From: Cellulomonas sp. KH9
GTDB taxonomy: Bacteria; Actinomycetota; Actinomycetes; Actinomycetales; Cellulomonadaceae
Assembly: GCF_900114185.1 (NCBI RefSeq)
Contig: NZ_FOSE01000002.1
Location: forward strand, 1,909-65,908
Direction: 5' to 3'
Length of the DNA stretch: 64,000 bases
Position 1 is the first letter of the stretch; each line of letters starts with the position of its first letter. A model generated the notes under the pieces. It worked only from the letters and a program-made list of their open reading frames with translations, had not been told where the DNA came from and searched no databases. Positions 51,050 to 61,953 of the stretch are shown here, one piece after another. The position numbers were made by a program, and so were the translations under genes.

Positions 51050-51559
51050 GTGACAGCGACCAGCCATCCCGCCCCGCACGAGCCCGGCACGGACGTCCCG
51101 GTGCTGCTGCGGCGGCTCGACCCGGACCTGCCCGCCCCGGCGTACGCGCACCCCGGTGACGCGGGCGCCGACCTGGTGGCACGCGAGGACGTCACCCTCG
51201 CGCCCGGGCAGCGGGCGACGGTCCCCACGGGCGTCTCCATCGCGCTGCCCGTGGGCTACGCGGCGTTCGTGCACCCCCGCTCGGGGCTCGCGGCACGCCA
51301 CGGCCTCACGGTCGTCAACGCGCCCGGCACGGTCGACGCGGGCTACCGGGGCGAGATCGCGGTGACGCTGCTCAACACCGACCGGGACCACCCGGTGGAG
51401 CTGCACCGCGGTGACCGCATCGCCCAGCTGGTGGTGCAGCGCGTCGAGCGTGCGGCGTTCGTCGAGGTCGACGCGCTGCCGGACTCGGTGCGGGGCGCCG
51501 GGGGCTTCGGGTCCAGCGGGGGCTGGGCGGCGGCCGCGGGCGGGGCGTCCACGGCGTGA
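51050..51559 (+). CDS. dut: dUTP diphosphatase
   Basis: 169 aa trimeric dUTPase; five motifs visible: [46 protein letters not shown] and [10 protein letters not shown]. Removes dUTP and makes dUMP for dTMP synthesis. The Ala-rich tail follows motif V. Confidence 0.96.
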   Translation: MTATSHPAPHEPGTDVPVLLRRLDPDLPAPAYAHPGDAGADLVAREDVTLAPGQRATVPTGVSIALPVGYAAFVHPRSGLAARHGLTVVNAPGTVDAGYRGEIAVTLLNTDRDHPVELHRGDRIAQLVVQRVERAAFVEVDALPDSVRGAGGFGSSGGWAAAAGGASTA

Positions 51560-51590
51560 TCGCGACCCGGCCGCCGGCCGGGAGCGGAAC

Positions 51591-51622
51591 TACTGTCGTC
51601 ATGATCGTCGTTGAGGATCATG
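51591..51622 (+). promoter_or_regulatory. Promoter -10 (TACTGT) and leader hairpin of the DUF3710 gene
   Basis: TACTGT (51591-51596) is followed by CATGATC-N9-GATCATG (51600-51622), so the transcript would begin with a hairpin. Leader ~70 nt to GTG 51674. Confidence 0.4.
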
Positions 51623-51673
51623 AGGACGTCGATGCAGGGCGAGGGCGCGCGAGCGCCGGTCGGAGGAAGCGAA

Positions 51674-52390
51674 GTGGGTCTGTTCCGTCGTGGCCCGAAG
51701 GAGGGCGGCGCGGCCGACGCACCGGCCGACGCCCCGCAGGACGAGACGCAGGACGTCGAGGCCGCGGAGCTGCCGGCACCCGACGCGCGCGGTCCCTGGG
51801 ACGTCGACGCACCCCACCCCGACGTGCCGCGGGTGGACCTCGGTGCCATCCAGCTGCCGTCGGTCGAGGGCATGGAGGTGCGCCTCGAGGTCGACAAGGC
51901 GTCGAACGTCGTCTCGGCCGTGGCCGTGCTGCTCGAGGGGTCGTCGCTGCAGCTCCAGGCGTTCGCCGCGCCGCGCAGCGAGGGCATCTGGGACGAGATC
52001 CGCGGTGAGATCGCCGCGTCCATCACGCAGCAGGGCGGGACCGTGGACGACCTGCCCGGCCCGTTCGGTCGGGAGCTGCTCGCCCGGCTGCCGGTGCGCA
52101 CCCCCGAGGGCCGTACGGGTCACCGGCCCGCGCGCTTCATCGGCAGCGACGGTCCGCGGTGGTTCGTGCGCGGCGTGCTCACGGGTCGCGCCGCCGTCGA
52201 GCCCGACGCCGCGGGGCGGCTCGAGGAGCTCTTCGGCCAGGTCGTCGTCGTGCGCGGCACGGACGCGCGGCCGCCGCGCGACCTGCTCCCGCTGCAGCTG
52301 CCGGGCGGCGCGACGCCGCCGCCCCCGCCGCCGGCGAACCCGCGGCTGGCGCCCCCCGAGCGTGGCCCGGAGATCACGGAGATCGGATGA
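51674..52390 (+). CDS. DUF3710 family protein
   Basis: 238 aa. Typical actinobacterial layout: short basic start (GLFRRGPKEGG), acidic linker, then RVDLGAIQLPSVEGMEVRLEVDK and SIWDEIRG-like EGIWDEIRGEIA, with GRTGHRPARFIGSDGPRWFVRGVLTG. Unknown function (cf. Rv2696c). GTG 51674 after GGAGG; upstream in-frame ATGs at 51620 and 51632 would add a non-conserved tail. Ends overlapping the OB-fold gene. Confidence 0.85.
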   Translation: MGLFRRGPKEGGAADAPADAPQDETQDVEAAELPAPDARGPWDVDAPHPDVPRVDLGAIQLPSVEGMEVRLEVDKASNVVSAVAVLLEGSSLQLQAFAAPRSEGIWDEIRGEIAASITQQGGTVDDLPGPFGRELLARLPVRTPEGRTGHRPARFIGSDGPRWFVRGVLTGRAAVEPDAAGRLEELFGQVVVVRGTDARPPRDLLPLQLPGGATPPPPPPANPRLAPPERGPEITEIG

Positions 52391-52755
52391 CCCTCACCGA
52401 CAGGTTCCGCAAGGTCGTGGCCTCCCGGGCGGAGATCGAGGCCGACGAGGAGCGGGCCGACGCGTTGCGCGTGCCCGGGTGCTGCCCGGTCGCCGCGCTG
52501 CCGCACCGCCAGCGGGCACGGGTCAGCGGCGTCCTGCGCTCGGTGACGCTGCGACCGCGCGAGGGTGTCCCCGCCATCGAGGCCGAGCTCTACGACGGCT
52601 CGGGCGCGCTCGACCTCGTGTGGCTGGGGCGTCGCCGCATCGCGGGCATCGAGCCGGGACGACGGCTGAAGGTGGACGGCATGGTGTGCCTCGTCGACGG
52701 CCGCCGCACGGTGTTCAACCCGCGCTACGAGCTGCGCGCGCGACCGGGGGAGTGA
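52387..52755 (+). CDS. OB-fold nucleic acid-binding protein
   Basis: 122 aa. RARVSGVLRSVTLRPREGVPAIEAELYDGSGALDLVWLGRRRIAGIEPGRRLKVDG is a complete OB fold, like the anticodon/RecG-type wedge. Probably binds RNA or DNA; partner unknown (cf. Rv2694c). ATG overlaps the DUF3710 stop. Confidence 0.88.
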   Translation: MTLTDRFRKVVASRAEIEADEERADALRVPGCCPVAALPHRQRARVSGVLRSVTLRPREGVPAIEAELYDGSGALDLVWLGRRRIAGIEPGRRLKVDGMVCLVDGRRTVFNPRYELRARPGE

Positions 52756-52759
52756 GCCG

Positions 52760-53533
52760 ATGAGCGAGCCGAGGGACCGACGGCCCGGACCGCACGACGA
52801 CGAGCCGGTGGTGCTCGACGCGATCGACGACGCCGTGCCGCCCGAGGAGGGTGGCGCCCGTGGGCTGCGTGCCATCACGGCCGACGAGTTCTCGGCCGCC
52901 GACGCCGTCGGCGGTGTCCGCGGCATGGTCGAGGCCGTGGCGCCGGGGCTGCTCTTCGTGGTGGTCTACATCGCAGCAGGTCAGCAGCTGCGCCCCGCGC
53001 TGATCGCGGCCTCGGTGGCCGCGGTGCTGGCCGTGGTGGCACGCCTGGTGCAGCGCACGCCGGTCACGCAGGCGTTCTCGGGCGTGCTGGGCGTGGGCAT
53101 CGGCGTGGTGTGGGCGTGGCGGACCGGTGACGCGAGCGACTACTTCGCGTACGGGCTGCTCGTCAATGCCGCGTACCTGGTGGGGACCCTCGTCTCGGTC
53201 GTCGCCGGCTGGCCCCTCGTGGGCCTCGTCGTCGGTCTGTTCAGCGCCCGTGGCCCACTGGGCGGCGGGCCGTGGTCCGCGGCCGTCGAGTGGCGCCACG
53301 ACCCGGCGCTGCGCCGTCGCTACGCGTTGGCCACGTGGCCGTGGGTCGGCATGTTCGGGCTGCGGCTGCTGGTGCAGCTGCCGCTCTTCCTGGCCGACGA
53401 GGTCGTGTGGCTCGGCACCGCGAAGCTCGCGATGGGGCTGCCGCTGACGGCCGTGGCCCTGTGGCTCAGCTGGATGCTGGTCCGTGGGTCAGCAGGTGCT
53501 CCAGCGCCTTCTCGTCCACCTCGCGGCCCGTGA
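52760..53533 (+). CDS. DUF3159 membrane protein
   Basis: 257 aa with about six transmembrane helices (AVAPGLLFVVVYIAAG, ALIAASVAAVLAVVARLV, LLVNAAYLVGTLVSVVAGWPLVGLVVGLF). Unknown function (cf. Rv2693c). Its last 68 bp overlap the 3' end of the convergent TrkA gene. Confidence 0.88.
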   Translation: MSEPRDRRPGPHDDEPVVLDAIDDAVPPEEGGARGLRAITADEFSAADAVGGVRGMVEAVAPGLLFVVVYIAAGQQLRPALIAASVAAVLAVVARLVQRTPVTQAFSGVLGVGIGVVWAWRTGDASDYFAYGLLVNAAYLVGTLVSVVAGWPLVGLVVGLFSARGPLGGGPWSAAVEWRHDPALRRRYALATWPWVGMFGLRLLVQLPLFLADEVVWLGTAKLAMGLPLTAVALWLSWMLVRGSAGAPAPSRPPRGP

Positions 53534-54140
53534 CGAACAGCAGCTCGTCGCGCCCCTCCAGGGTGTCGTCCGGGCTCGGCGCGATGGGTCGCGTGTCACG
53601 CACGATGCAGGCGAGCACCGTGTCGGTGGGCCACGCGATCTGACCCACCCGCAGCCCCGCCAACGGGGACCCCTCCGGCAGCGTGAGCTCGAGGATGTCC
53701 GCCTTGGACTGGTGGAATGTGAAGATCCGCACGAGGTCCCCGACCGCGACGGCCTCCTCGACCATCGCGGTCATGATGCGGGGGGTCGACACGGCGACGT
53801 CGACGCCCCAGCCCGCGTCGAACATCCACTCGTTCTTCGGGTTGTTCACGCGTGCCACGGTCCGCGGCACGCCGAACTCCGTCTTGGCGAGCAGCGAGAT
53901 GACGAGGTTCGCCTTGTCGTCGCCCGTCGCGGCGACCATCACGTCGCACTCGTCGGCGCGCACGTCGCGCAGCGTGGGCAGCTCGCACGCGTCGGCGAGC
54001 AGCCAGTCGGCGTCGGCCACCTGGGCGACGCGCATGGCCGACGGCTGGCGGTCCACGAGGGTGACCTCGTGGTCGTGGGCGAGCAGCTCCCGCGCGATGG
54101 ACCGGCCGACCGAGCCCGCGCCGGCGATGACGACCCTCAC
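53466..54140 (-). CDS. TrkA family potassium uptake protein (second copy, CeoC-like)
   Basis: 224 aa. Rossmann NAD-binding TrkA_N (VVIAGAGSVGRSIARELL) and a C-terminal TrkA_C domain (ILELTLPEGSPLAGLRVGQIAWP). Regulatory partner of a Trk/Ktr K+ channel. GTG 54140 overlaps the stop of the first trkA copy. No channel subunit in the window. Confidence 0.92.
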   Translation of the reverse strand: MRVVIAGAGSVGRSIARELLAHDHEVTLVDRQPSAMRVAQVADADWLLADACELPTLRDVRADECDVMVAATGDDKANLVISLLAKTEFGVPRTVARVNNPKNEWMFDAGWGVDVAVSTPRIMTAMVEEAVAVGDLVRIFTFHQSKADILELTLPEGSPLAGLRVGQIAWPTDTVLACIVRDTRPIAPSPDDTLEGRDELLFVTGREVDEKALEHLLTHGPASS

Positions 54141-54802
54141 GCGCCGACCGCCGGCGGTGCGGTGAGGACCCGCTCGACGGCGGGGGCCTGCGCGACCTCG
54201 AGGAGCATGTGCACGATGTCGTTCTCCTGGAGGACGGAGCCGGCGGCGGGCAGCAGCCCGTCGCCGTAGCGGGTGACGTAGGCGACGCGCGCGCCGCTGG
54301 CGCTCTCGAGGGCGCGCAGCGGGCGTCCGACCCAGCCCGGGTGGACGTCGACCTGCGTGAGCTGGATGCGCCCGGAGGCGTCGCGGTACTCGTCGGTGGT
54401 CCCCATCGGCAGCATCCGCCGCAGGACCTGGTCGGCGGTCCACCGCACGGTGGCCACGGTCGGGATGCCGAGGCGCTGGTAGATCTCGGCGCGGTGCGGG
54501 TCGTAGATGCGGGCGACGACGTTCTCGACGCCGAAGGTCTCGCGCACCACGCGGGCGGCGAGGATGTTGGAGTTGTCCCCGTCGGACACGGCGGCGAACG
54601 CGTAGGTGTCGTCGATGCCGGCGGTGCGCAGGGTGTCGCGGTCGAACCCGAGGCCGGTCACCTTGTTGCCGGAGAAGCCGGCGTCGAGTCGGCGGAACGC
54701 GTCGGGGTTCTGGTCGATGACGGCCACGGAGTGACCGCGGGACTCCAGGGACTGCGCGAGCGTCGCACCCACGCGCCCGCATCCCATGATGACGAAGTGC
54801 AC
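54137..54802 (-). CDS. TrkA family potassium uptake protein (first copy, CeoB-like)
   Basis: 221 aa. TrkA_N (FVIMGCGRVGATLAQSLE) and TrkA_C (QLTQVDVHPGWVGRPLRALE). With its neighbour forms the ceoBC-type pair. TATAGCGT upstream: TAGCGT (54816-54811) ends 8 nt before GTG 54802. Confidence 0.92.
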   Translation of the reverse strand: MHFVIMGCGRVGATLAQSLESRGHSVAVIDQNPDAFRRLDAGFSGNKVTGLGFDRDTLRTAGIDDTYAFAAVSDGDNSNILAARVVRETFGVENVVARIYDPHRAEIYQRLGIPTVATVRWTADQVLRRMLPMGTTDEYRDASGRIQLTQVDVHPGWVGRPLRALESASGARVAYVTRYGDGLLPAAGSVLQENDIVHMLLEVAQAPAVERVLTAPPAVGA

Positions 54803-54810
54803 AGCCGGTC

Positions 54811-54816
54811 ACGCTA
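54811..54816 (-). promoter_or_regulatory. Leaderless-type -10 (TAGCGT) for the trkA pair
   Basis: 8 nt before GTG 54802; part of TATAGCGT. Confidence 0.5.
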
Positions 54817-54897
54817 TACCCGGCGGTGCCGGGGGCGCAGCGTGTCAGCCGGCGTGACCCGTGGGCCCACCCGCGTGTGCGCGGTGCCGGACGGGCA

Positions 54898-54903
54898 TAC
54901 GAT
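54898..54903 (+). promoter_or_regulatory. Leaderless-type -10 (TACGAT) for the APC permease gene
   Basis: 8 nt before GTG 54912; back to back with the trkA promoter. Confidence 0.5.
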
Positions 54904-54911
54904 CGCTCATC

Positions 54912-56915
54912 GTGTCGGACCTCGCAGATGCCGCCAAGCGGCTCGTGCTCGGCCGTCCGGTCCGCAGCGACCGGCTGGGCCACACGCTGCTCCCCAAGCG
55001 CATCGCCCTGCCCGTCTTCGCGTCCGACGCGCTCTCCTCCGTCGCGTACGCCCCCGACGAGATCCTCCTCACGCTGTCCCTGGCGGGGCTCACCGCGCTG
55101 ACCGTCTCGCCGTGGGTCGGGCTGGGCGTCGCGGTCGTGCTGCTGACGGTGGTGGCGTCCTACCGCCAGAACGTGCACGCGTACCCCTCGGGCGGCGGCG
55201 ACTACGAGGTCGCGTCGGTCAACCTCGGCCCGAAGGCGGGCGTCACGGTCGCGAGCGCCCTGCTCGTGGACTACGTGCTGACCGTGGCGGTGTCGATCTC
55301 GTCCGGGGCGCAGTACGCCGCCACCGCCCTCCCGGCGCTGCGCGGGCACGAGACGTCGTTCGCGATCGCGCTGGTCGTGGTGCTCACGCTGCTCAACCTG
55401 CGGGGCGTCAAGGAGTCGGGCACCCTCTTCGCCGTCCCCGTGTACCTCTTCATGGGCGCGATGGGCTCGCTCGCGGTGGTCGGCGCCGTGCGCTACTTCT
55501 CGGGGACCCTGCCGCCGGCCGAGAGCGCCGGCCTGGGCGTCGCAGCCGAGCAGGGGTTCGACCAGGGGCTCATGGGCCTGGCGGGCGGTTTCCTCGTGCT
55601 GCGCGCGTTCGCGTCGGGCTGCGCCGCCCTGACCGGTGTCGAGGCGATCAGCAACGGTGTGCCCGCCTTCCGGAAGCCGAAGTCGCGCAACGCCGCCACG
55701 ACGCTGGCGCTGCTCGGGTCCATCTCGATCGCGATGATCCTGTCGATCCTGCTGCTCGCGCAGGCCACGGGCGTGAGGTTCGTCGACGACCCCGCCACGC
55801 AGCTGCTCCGGGACGGCGTGCCGGTCGGCGAGGGGTACGAGCAGCACCCCGTCATCAGCCAGCTCGCGGGTGCCGTGTTCTCCGGGCAGCACCTGCTGTT
55901 CGTGCTCGTGTCGGTCGTCACGGGCCTGATCCTGGTGCTGGCCGCCAACACCGCCTTCAACGGCTTCCCCGTCCTGGGCTCGATCCTGGCCCGCGACGGC
56001 TACCTGCCGCGCCAGCTGCACACCCGCGGCGACCGGCTGGCGTTCTCCAACGGCATCGTCACGCTCGCCCTGGGCGCGATCGCGCTCATCTGGGCGTTCG
56101 ACGCGCAGGTCACGCGGCTCATCCAGCTGTACATCGTCGGGGTGTTCGTCTCGTTCACGCTGTCACAGCTGGGCATGGTGCGGCACTGGACGCGCGGGCT
56201 GCGCACCGAGCCCGACCCGCAGGCCCGCGCACGGATGCGACGGTCCCGCGTGGTCAACGCGATCGGCCTGGGCATGACGGCCACCGTCCTGGTGATCGTG
56301 CTGGCCACCAAGTTCCTGCTCGGTGCGTGGATCGCGATCCTGGCGATGGCGGGCGTCTACGGCGTGATGCAGGCCGTGCACCGCCACTACTCGCGCGTGC
56401 GTGCCGAGCTGGCGCTCGGCGCCGACGAGCAGTCGGCCCGTGCGCTGCCCAGCCGCGTCCACGCCGTCGTGCTGGTGTCGCACCTGCACCGTCCCACGAT
56501 GCGTGCGCTCGCGTACGCCCGCGCGTCGCGGCCCAACGTCGTGGAGGCCGTGACGGTCGGTGTCGACGCCGACGAGGTCGCGGCGCTGCGCGCGCAGTGG
56601 GAGGCGGCCGACGTCCCCGTCCCGCTGAAGGTCCTGGACTCGCCGTTCCGCGAGATCACGCGCCCGGTCCTCACGTACGTGCGCTCGATCCGCCGTGAGA
56701 GCCCGCGCGACCTCGTGGTGGTCTACATCCCCGAGTACGTCGTGGGCCACTGGTGGGAGCACCTGCTGCACAACCAGAGCGCGCTGCGCCTCAAGAGCCG
56801 GCTGCTGTTCACACCCGGCGTGGTCGTCGCCTCCGTGCCCTGGCAGCTCGCGTCGTCGGCCGGGCAGACGGGGCTCGAGGACTCGGTCCGAGGTACCGTA
56901 CCGGGTGCCTTCTGA
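54912..56915 (+). CDS. APC family permease
   Basis: 667 aa. About 12 transmembrane helices (start RIALPVFASDALSSVAYAPDEILLTLSLAG) followed by a ~180-residue cytoplasmic tail with a USP-like stretch (VHAVVLVSHLHRPTMRALAYARAS). Matches the Rv2690c-type permease next to trkA genes; such APC proteins include K+ or cation transporters (KimA-like). Substrate inferred, not shown. Confidence 0.88.
   Translation: MSDLADAAKRLVLGRPVRSDRLGHTLLPKRIALPVFASDALSSVAYAPDEILLTLSLAGLTALTVSPWVGLGVAVVLLTVVASYRQNVHAYPSGGGDYEVASVNLGPKAGVTVASALLVDYVLTVAVSISSGAQYAATALPALRGHETSFAIALVVVLTLLNLRGVKESGTLFAVPVYLFMGAMGSLAVVGAVRYFSGTLPPAESAGLGVAAEQGFDQGLMGLAGGFLVLRAFASGCAALTGVEAISNGVPAFRKPKSRNAATTLALLGSISIAMILSILLLAQATGVRFVDDPATQLLRDGVPVGEGYEQHPVISQLAGAVFSGQHLLFVLVSVVTGLILVLAANTAFNGFPVLGSILARDGYLPRQLHTRGDRLAFSNGIVTLALGAIALIWAFDAQVTRLIQLYIVGVFVSFTLSQLGMVRHWTRGLRTEPDPQARARMRRSRVVNAIGLGMTATVLVIVLATKFLLGAWIAILAMAGVYGVMQAVHRHYSRVRAELALGADEQSARALPSRVHAVVLVSHLHRPTMRALAYARASRPNVVEAVTVGVDADEVAALRAQWEAADVPVPLKVLDSPFREITRPVLTYVRSIRRESPRDLVVVYIPEYVVGHWWEHLLHNQSALRLKSRLLFTPGVVVASVPWQLASSAGQTGLEDSVRGTVPGAF
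56894..56899 (+). promoter_or_regulatory. Candidate -10 (TACCGT) inside the APC gene for the methyltransferase
   Basis: Ends 5 nt before GTG 56905; allows expression independent of the APC gene. Confidence 0.35.
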
Positions 56916-58167
56916 GACCCTGCGCAACGGAACGATCGTCGACCTGGAGATCGGCCCGGTGGCCCACGGAGGCCACTGCGTCGCCCGTCACGAGGGCCGG
57001 GTCGTGTTCGTCCGGCACACCCTGCCCGGGGAGCGGGTGCGTGCGCGGCTGACCGACGCGTCCCCGGACGCGTCGTTCTGGCGCGCGGACGCCGTCGAGG
57101 TCCTCGAGGCGTCCCCGGACCGTGTGCCGTCCGCCTGGCCCGCCGCGGGTCCCGGCGGTGTCGGCGGGGGTGAGCTCGCCCACGTCGCGCTGCCGGCCCA
57201 GCGGGCGTGGAAGCGCGCGGTGCTGGCCGAGCAGCTGCGACGCCTCGCGAAGCTCGACCTGGAGCCCGAGGTCGTGGCGGCGCCCGGCGACGACGCGCGC
57301 GGCGGCCTGGCCTGGCGCACGCGCATCGACCTGCACGTCGACGCCGAGGGGCGCGCCGGGATGCGCGCGTACCGGTCGCACGACGTCCTGCCGCTGACGG
57401 ACATGCCGTTGGCCACCGAGCACGTCGCGGCGCTCGGGCTGTTCGACCGGCGCTGGCCGGCCGGCTCGCGGATCGAGGCCGTCGCCCCGGCGGACGGCTC
57501 CTCGGCGCTGGTGCTGCTCGACGGCGCGCCGTTCGACCTGCACAGCAACCGTCGTGACCTGCGCCCCAACGCGCGCGCCGCGGTGCGTGAGCACGTGGAC
57601 GTCGCCGGCACGGCGTACGACTACCGCGTGGCCGCCGCCGGGTTCTGGCAGGTGCACCGCGAGGCCCCCGCGCTGCTCGCCTCCCGCGTGCTGGAGGCCG
57701 TCGGGGACGTCGCGGGTGCGACGGTGCTCGACCTGTACTCCGGCGCCGGGCTGTTCTCCGCGCCGCTCGCCGACGCGATCGGCCCCGACGGGCGCCTGGT
57801 GGCCGTCGAGGGCGACGAGCGTGCCGTGCGCGACGCGCGCCGCAACGCGCACGACCGCCCCCAGGTCGAGCTGCACGCCGGGGACGTGCTCGACGTGCTG
57901 CGCGGGCGGCGCGGCGCAGCACCCGCCGTGGCGGCGGCGGACGTCGTGGTGCTGGACCCGCCGCGCACGGGCGCCGGTCGCAAGGTCGTCGACGCGATCG
58001 CCGCGCTGCGTCCGCGCCGTGTCGTGTACGTCGCGTGCGACCCCGCGGCGCTCGCGCGCGACGTGGCCCTGCTGGGTGAGCGGGGCTGGTCGGACGTGAC
58101 GATCACGGGGCACGACCTCTTCCCGATGACGCACCACCTGGAGGCCGTCGCCGTCCTCGACCGCTGA
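56905..58167 (+). CDS. Class I SAM-dependent RNA methyltransferase (TRAM + RlmD/TrmA-like)
   Basis: 420 aa. TRAM domain at ~5-62, SAM site LDLYSGAGLFSAPLA, DPPRTGAG and catalytic Cys in VYVACDPAALARD; ends HHLEAVAVLDR. Makes m5U in rRNA or tRNA. It lacks the four Fe-S cysteines of E. coli RumA. Overlaps the APC gene by 11 bp. Confidence 0.9.
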   Translation: MPSETLRNGTIVDLEIGPVAHGGHCVARHEGRVVFVRHTLPGERVRARLTDASPDASFWRADAVEVLEASPDRVPSAWPAAGPGGVGGGELAHVALPAQRAWKRAVLAEQLRRLAKLDLEPEVVAAPGDDARGGLAWRTRIDLHVDAEGRAGMRAYRSHDVLPLTDMPLATEHVAALGLFDRRWPAGSRIEAVAPADGSSALVLLDGAPFDLHSNRRDLRPNARAAVREHVDVAGTAYDYRVAAAGFWQVHREAPALLASRVLEAVGDVAGATVLDLYSGAGLFSAPLADAIGPDGRLVAVEGDERAVRDARRNAHDRPQVELHAGDVLDVLRGRRGAAPAVAAADVVVLDPPRTGAGRKVVDAIAALRPRRVVYVACDPAALARDVALLGERGWSDVTITGHDLFPMTHHLEAVAVLDR

Positions 58168-58273
58168 GCGCGCGCCGCCGCGCGGAGCGCACCGGGCGGG
58201 CCTAGCGTGGTGGCGGGCCCGCGGGCCGGGCCCCGACGGGACCCCGTCGCGGACGGACGATGAGGAGCGGACG

Positions 58274-58450
58274 ATGACCGAGTCGCAGGACGCCGCCAGC
58301 CGGCTCGCGGAGGCGAGCCGCATCGCGACCCAGGAGCTGCACAAGCAGGGCACCCCGGACTACGACCCGCGGGCCCACGAGCGTGCCGTGGAGGCCGAGC
58401 GCAAGGCGGCCGAGGCGCTGCGGGCGAGCCGTGAGGGCGACGCGGGCTGA
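58274..58450 (+). CDS. Small helical protein (58 aa)
   Basis: 58 aa, acidic/Ala-rich helix (LAEASRIATQELHKQGTPDYDPRAHERAVEAERKAAEALRASRE). GAGGAG upstream of ATG 58274 and TAGCGT at 58203-58208 support it; a terminator follows. Not recognised; possibly DNA- or stress-associated but that is a guess. Confidence 0.7.
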   Translation: MTESQDAASRLAEASRIATQELHKQGTPDYDPRAHERAVEAERKAAEALRASREGDAG

Positions 58451-58466
58451 CAGCACACGGCACCGA

Positions 58467-58498
58467 CGAGGGGTGGTCCGGTCGCGGGCCGCCCCTCG
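58467..58498 (+). terminator. Terminator after the 58-aa gene
   Basis: 14-bp stem with two G-U pairs (CGAGGGG...CCCCTCG arms) and a GTCG loop. Confidence 0.7.
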
Positions 58499-58573
58499 CG
58501 GCGTGTCGAGCCGGCGTGTCGGCGGGCGTGCGGGTCAGCGTGTCGGCCCGTGCGCGGGACCGCACCGAGGCGG

Positions 58574-58602
58574 TACGATCTATCTCGACATCAAGATACT
58601 TG
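58574..58602 (+). promoter_or_regulatory. acnA promoter with operator-like palindrome
   Basis: -10 TACGAT (58574-58579). ATCTCGACATCAAGAT (58582-58597) is a 16-bp imperfect palindrome (12 of 16 positions symmetric) over the predicted start of transcription; CAAG-ATA-CTTG (58592-58602) overlaps it. This AT-rich patch stands out in the high-GC gap 58451-58699. Binding protein unknown. Confidence 0.5.
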
Positions 58603-58699
58603 CACGGGCACCCGTCCGACCGCGTCCTAGGCTGGGCCGCGGGCAGGGCCCGACCGCCGGGACGTGAGCGCCCGGACACACGTCAGCGAAGGAGCGCCA

Positions 58700-61519
<2,820 letters not shown>

Positions 61520-61539
61520 CCCCGCGGTCGTCGCAGCTC

Positions 61540-61578
61540 CCCGAGGGGGCGTCCCGCACGACGGGGCGCCCCCTCGGG
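61540..61578 (+). terminator. acnA terminator
   Basis: 17-bp stem with one G-U pair (CCCGAGGGGGCG arms) and a CACGA loop. Confidence 0.85.
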
Positions 61579-61668
61579 CGTGTCGGGGACCCTGCTCGAC
61601 GGTACGGCGCCCGCTAGGGTGCACGCCCCGCGCCGACGACCGTCGGCGACACCCGTGAAGGGGCAGGC

Positions 61669-61920
61669 ATGAACGCAGGAGCGGGGGAGGCGGATCGTCT
61701 CGCGCTCGTCGGGTGGCTGCTGGTCGTGTGGGGCGTGCTGCTGGTGGGAGCCGTCTTCCTGCAGCCGTGGGCGTCGTGCGAGGAGGAGGACTCGTCCGCG
61801 GGCTGCCCGGTGCCGCCGCAGGCCGTGCCGTCCATGACCACCGTGCTCGTGGCCGCGCTGGTCGCGGTGCTGGCGGGTGTCGTCGTCCTGCGGACGTCCG
61901 ACCGCGTCGGGCGTCTGTGA
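61669..61920 (+). CDS. Small membrane protein (83 aa)
   Basis: Two transmembrane helices (ALVGWLLVVWGVLLVGAVFLQ and MTTVLVAALVAVLAGVVVL) joined by a loop with two cysteines (SCEEEDSSAGC) that could pair outside the cell. AAGGGGC before ATG 61669; TAGGGT at 61615-61620. Family not recognised. Confidence 0.7.
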   Translation: MNAGAGEADRLALVGWLLVVWGVLLVGAVFLQPWASCEEEDSSAGCPVPPQAVPSMTTVLVAALVAVLAGVVVLRTSDRVGRL

Positions 61921-61953
61921 CCGAGCGGGCCGGTGGGAGCCGGCCCGGGCGGC

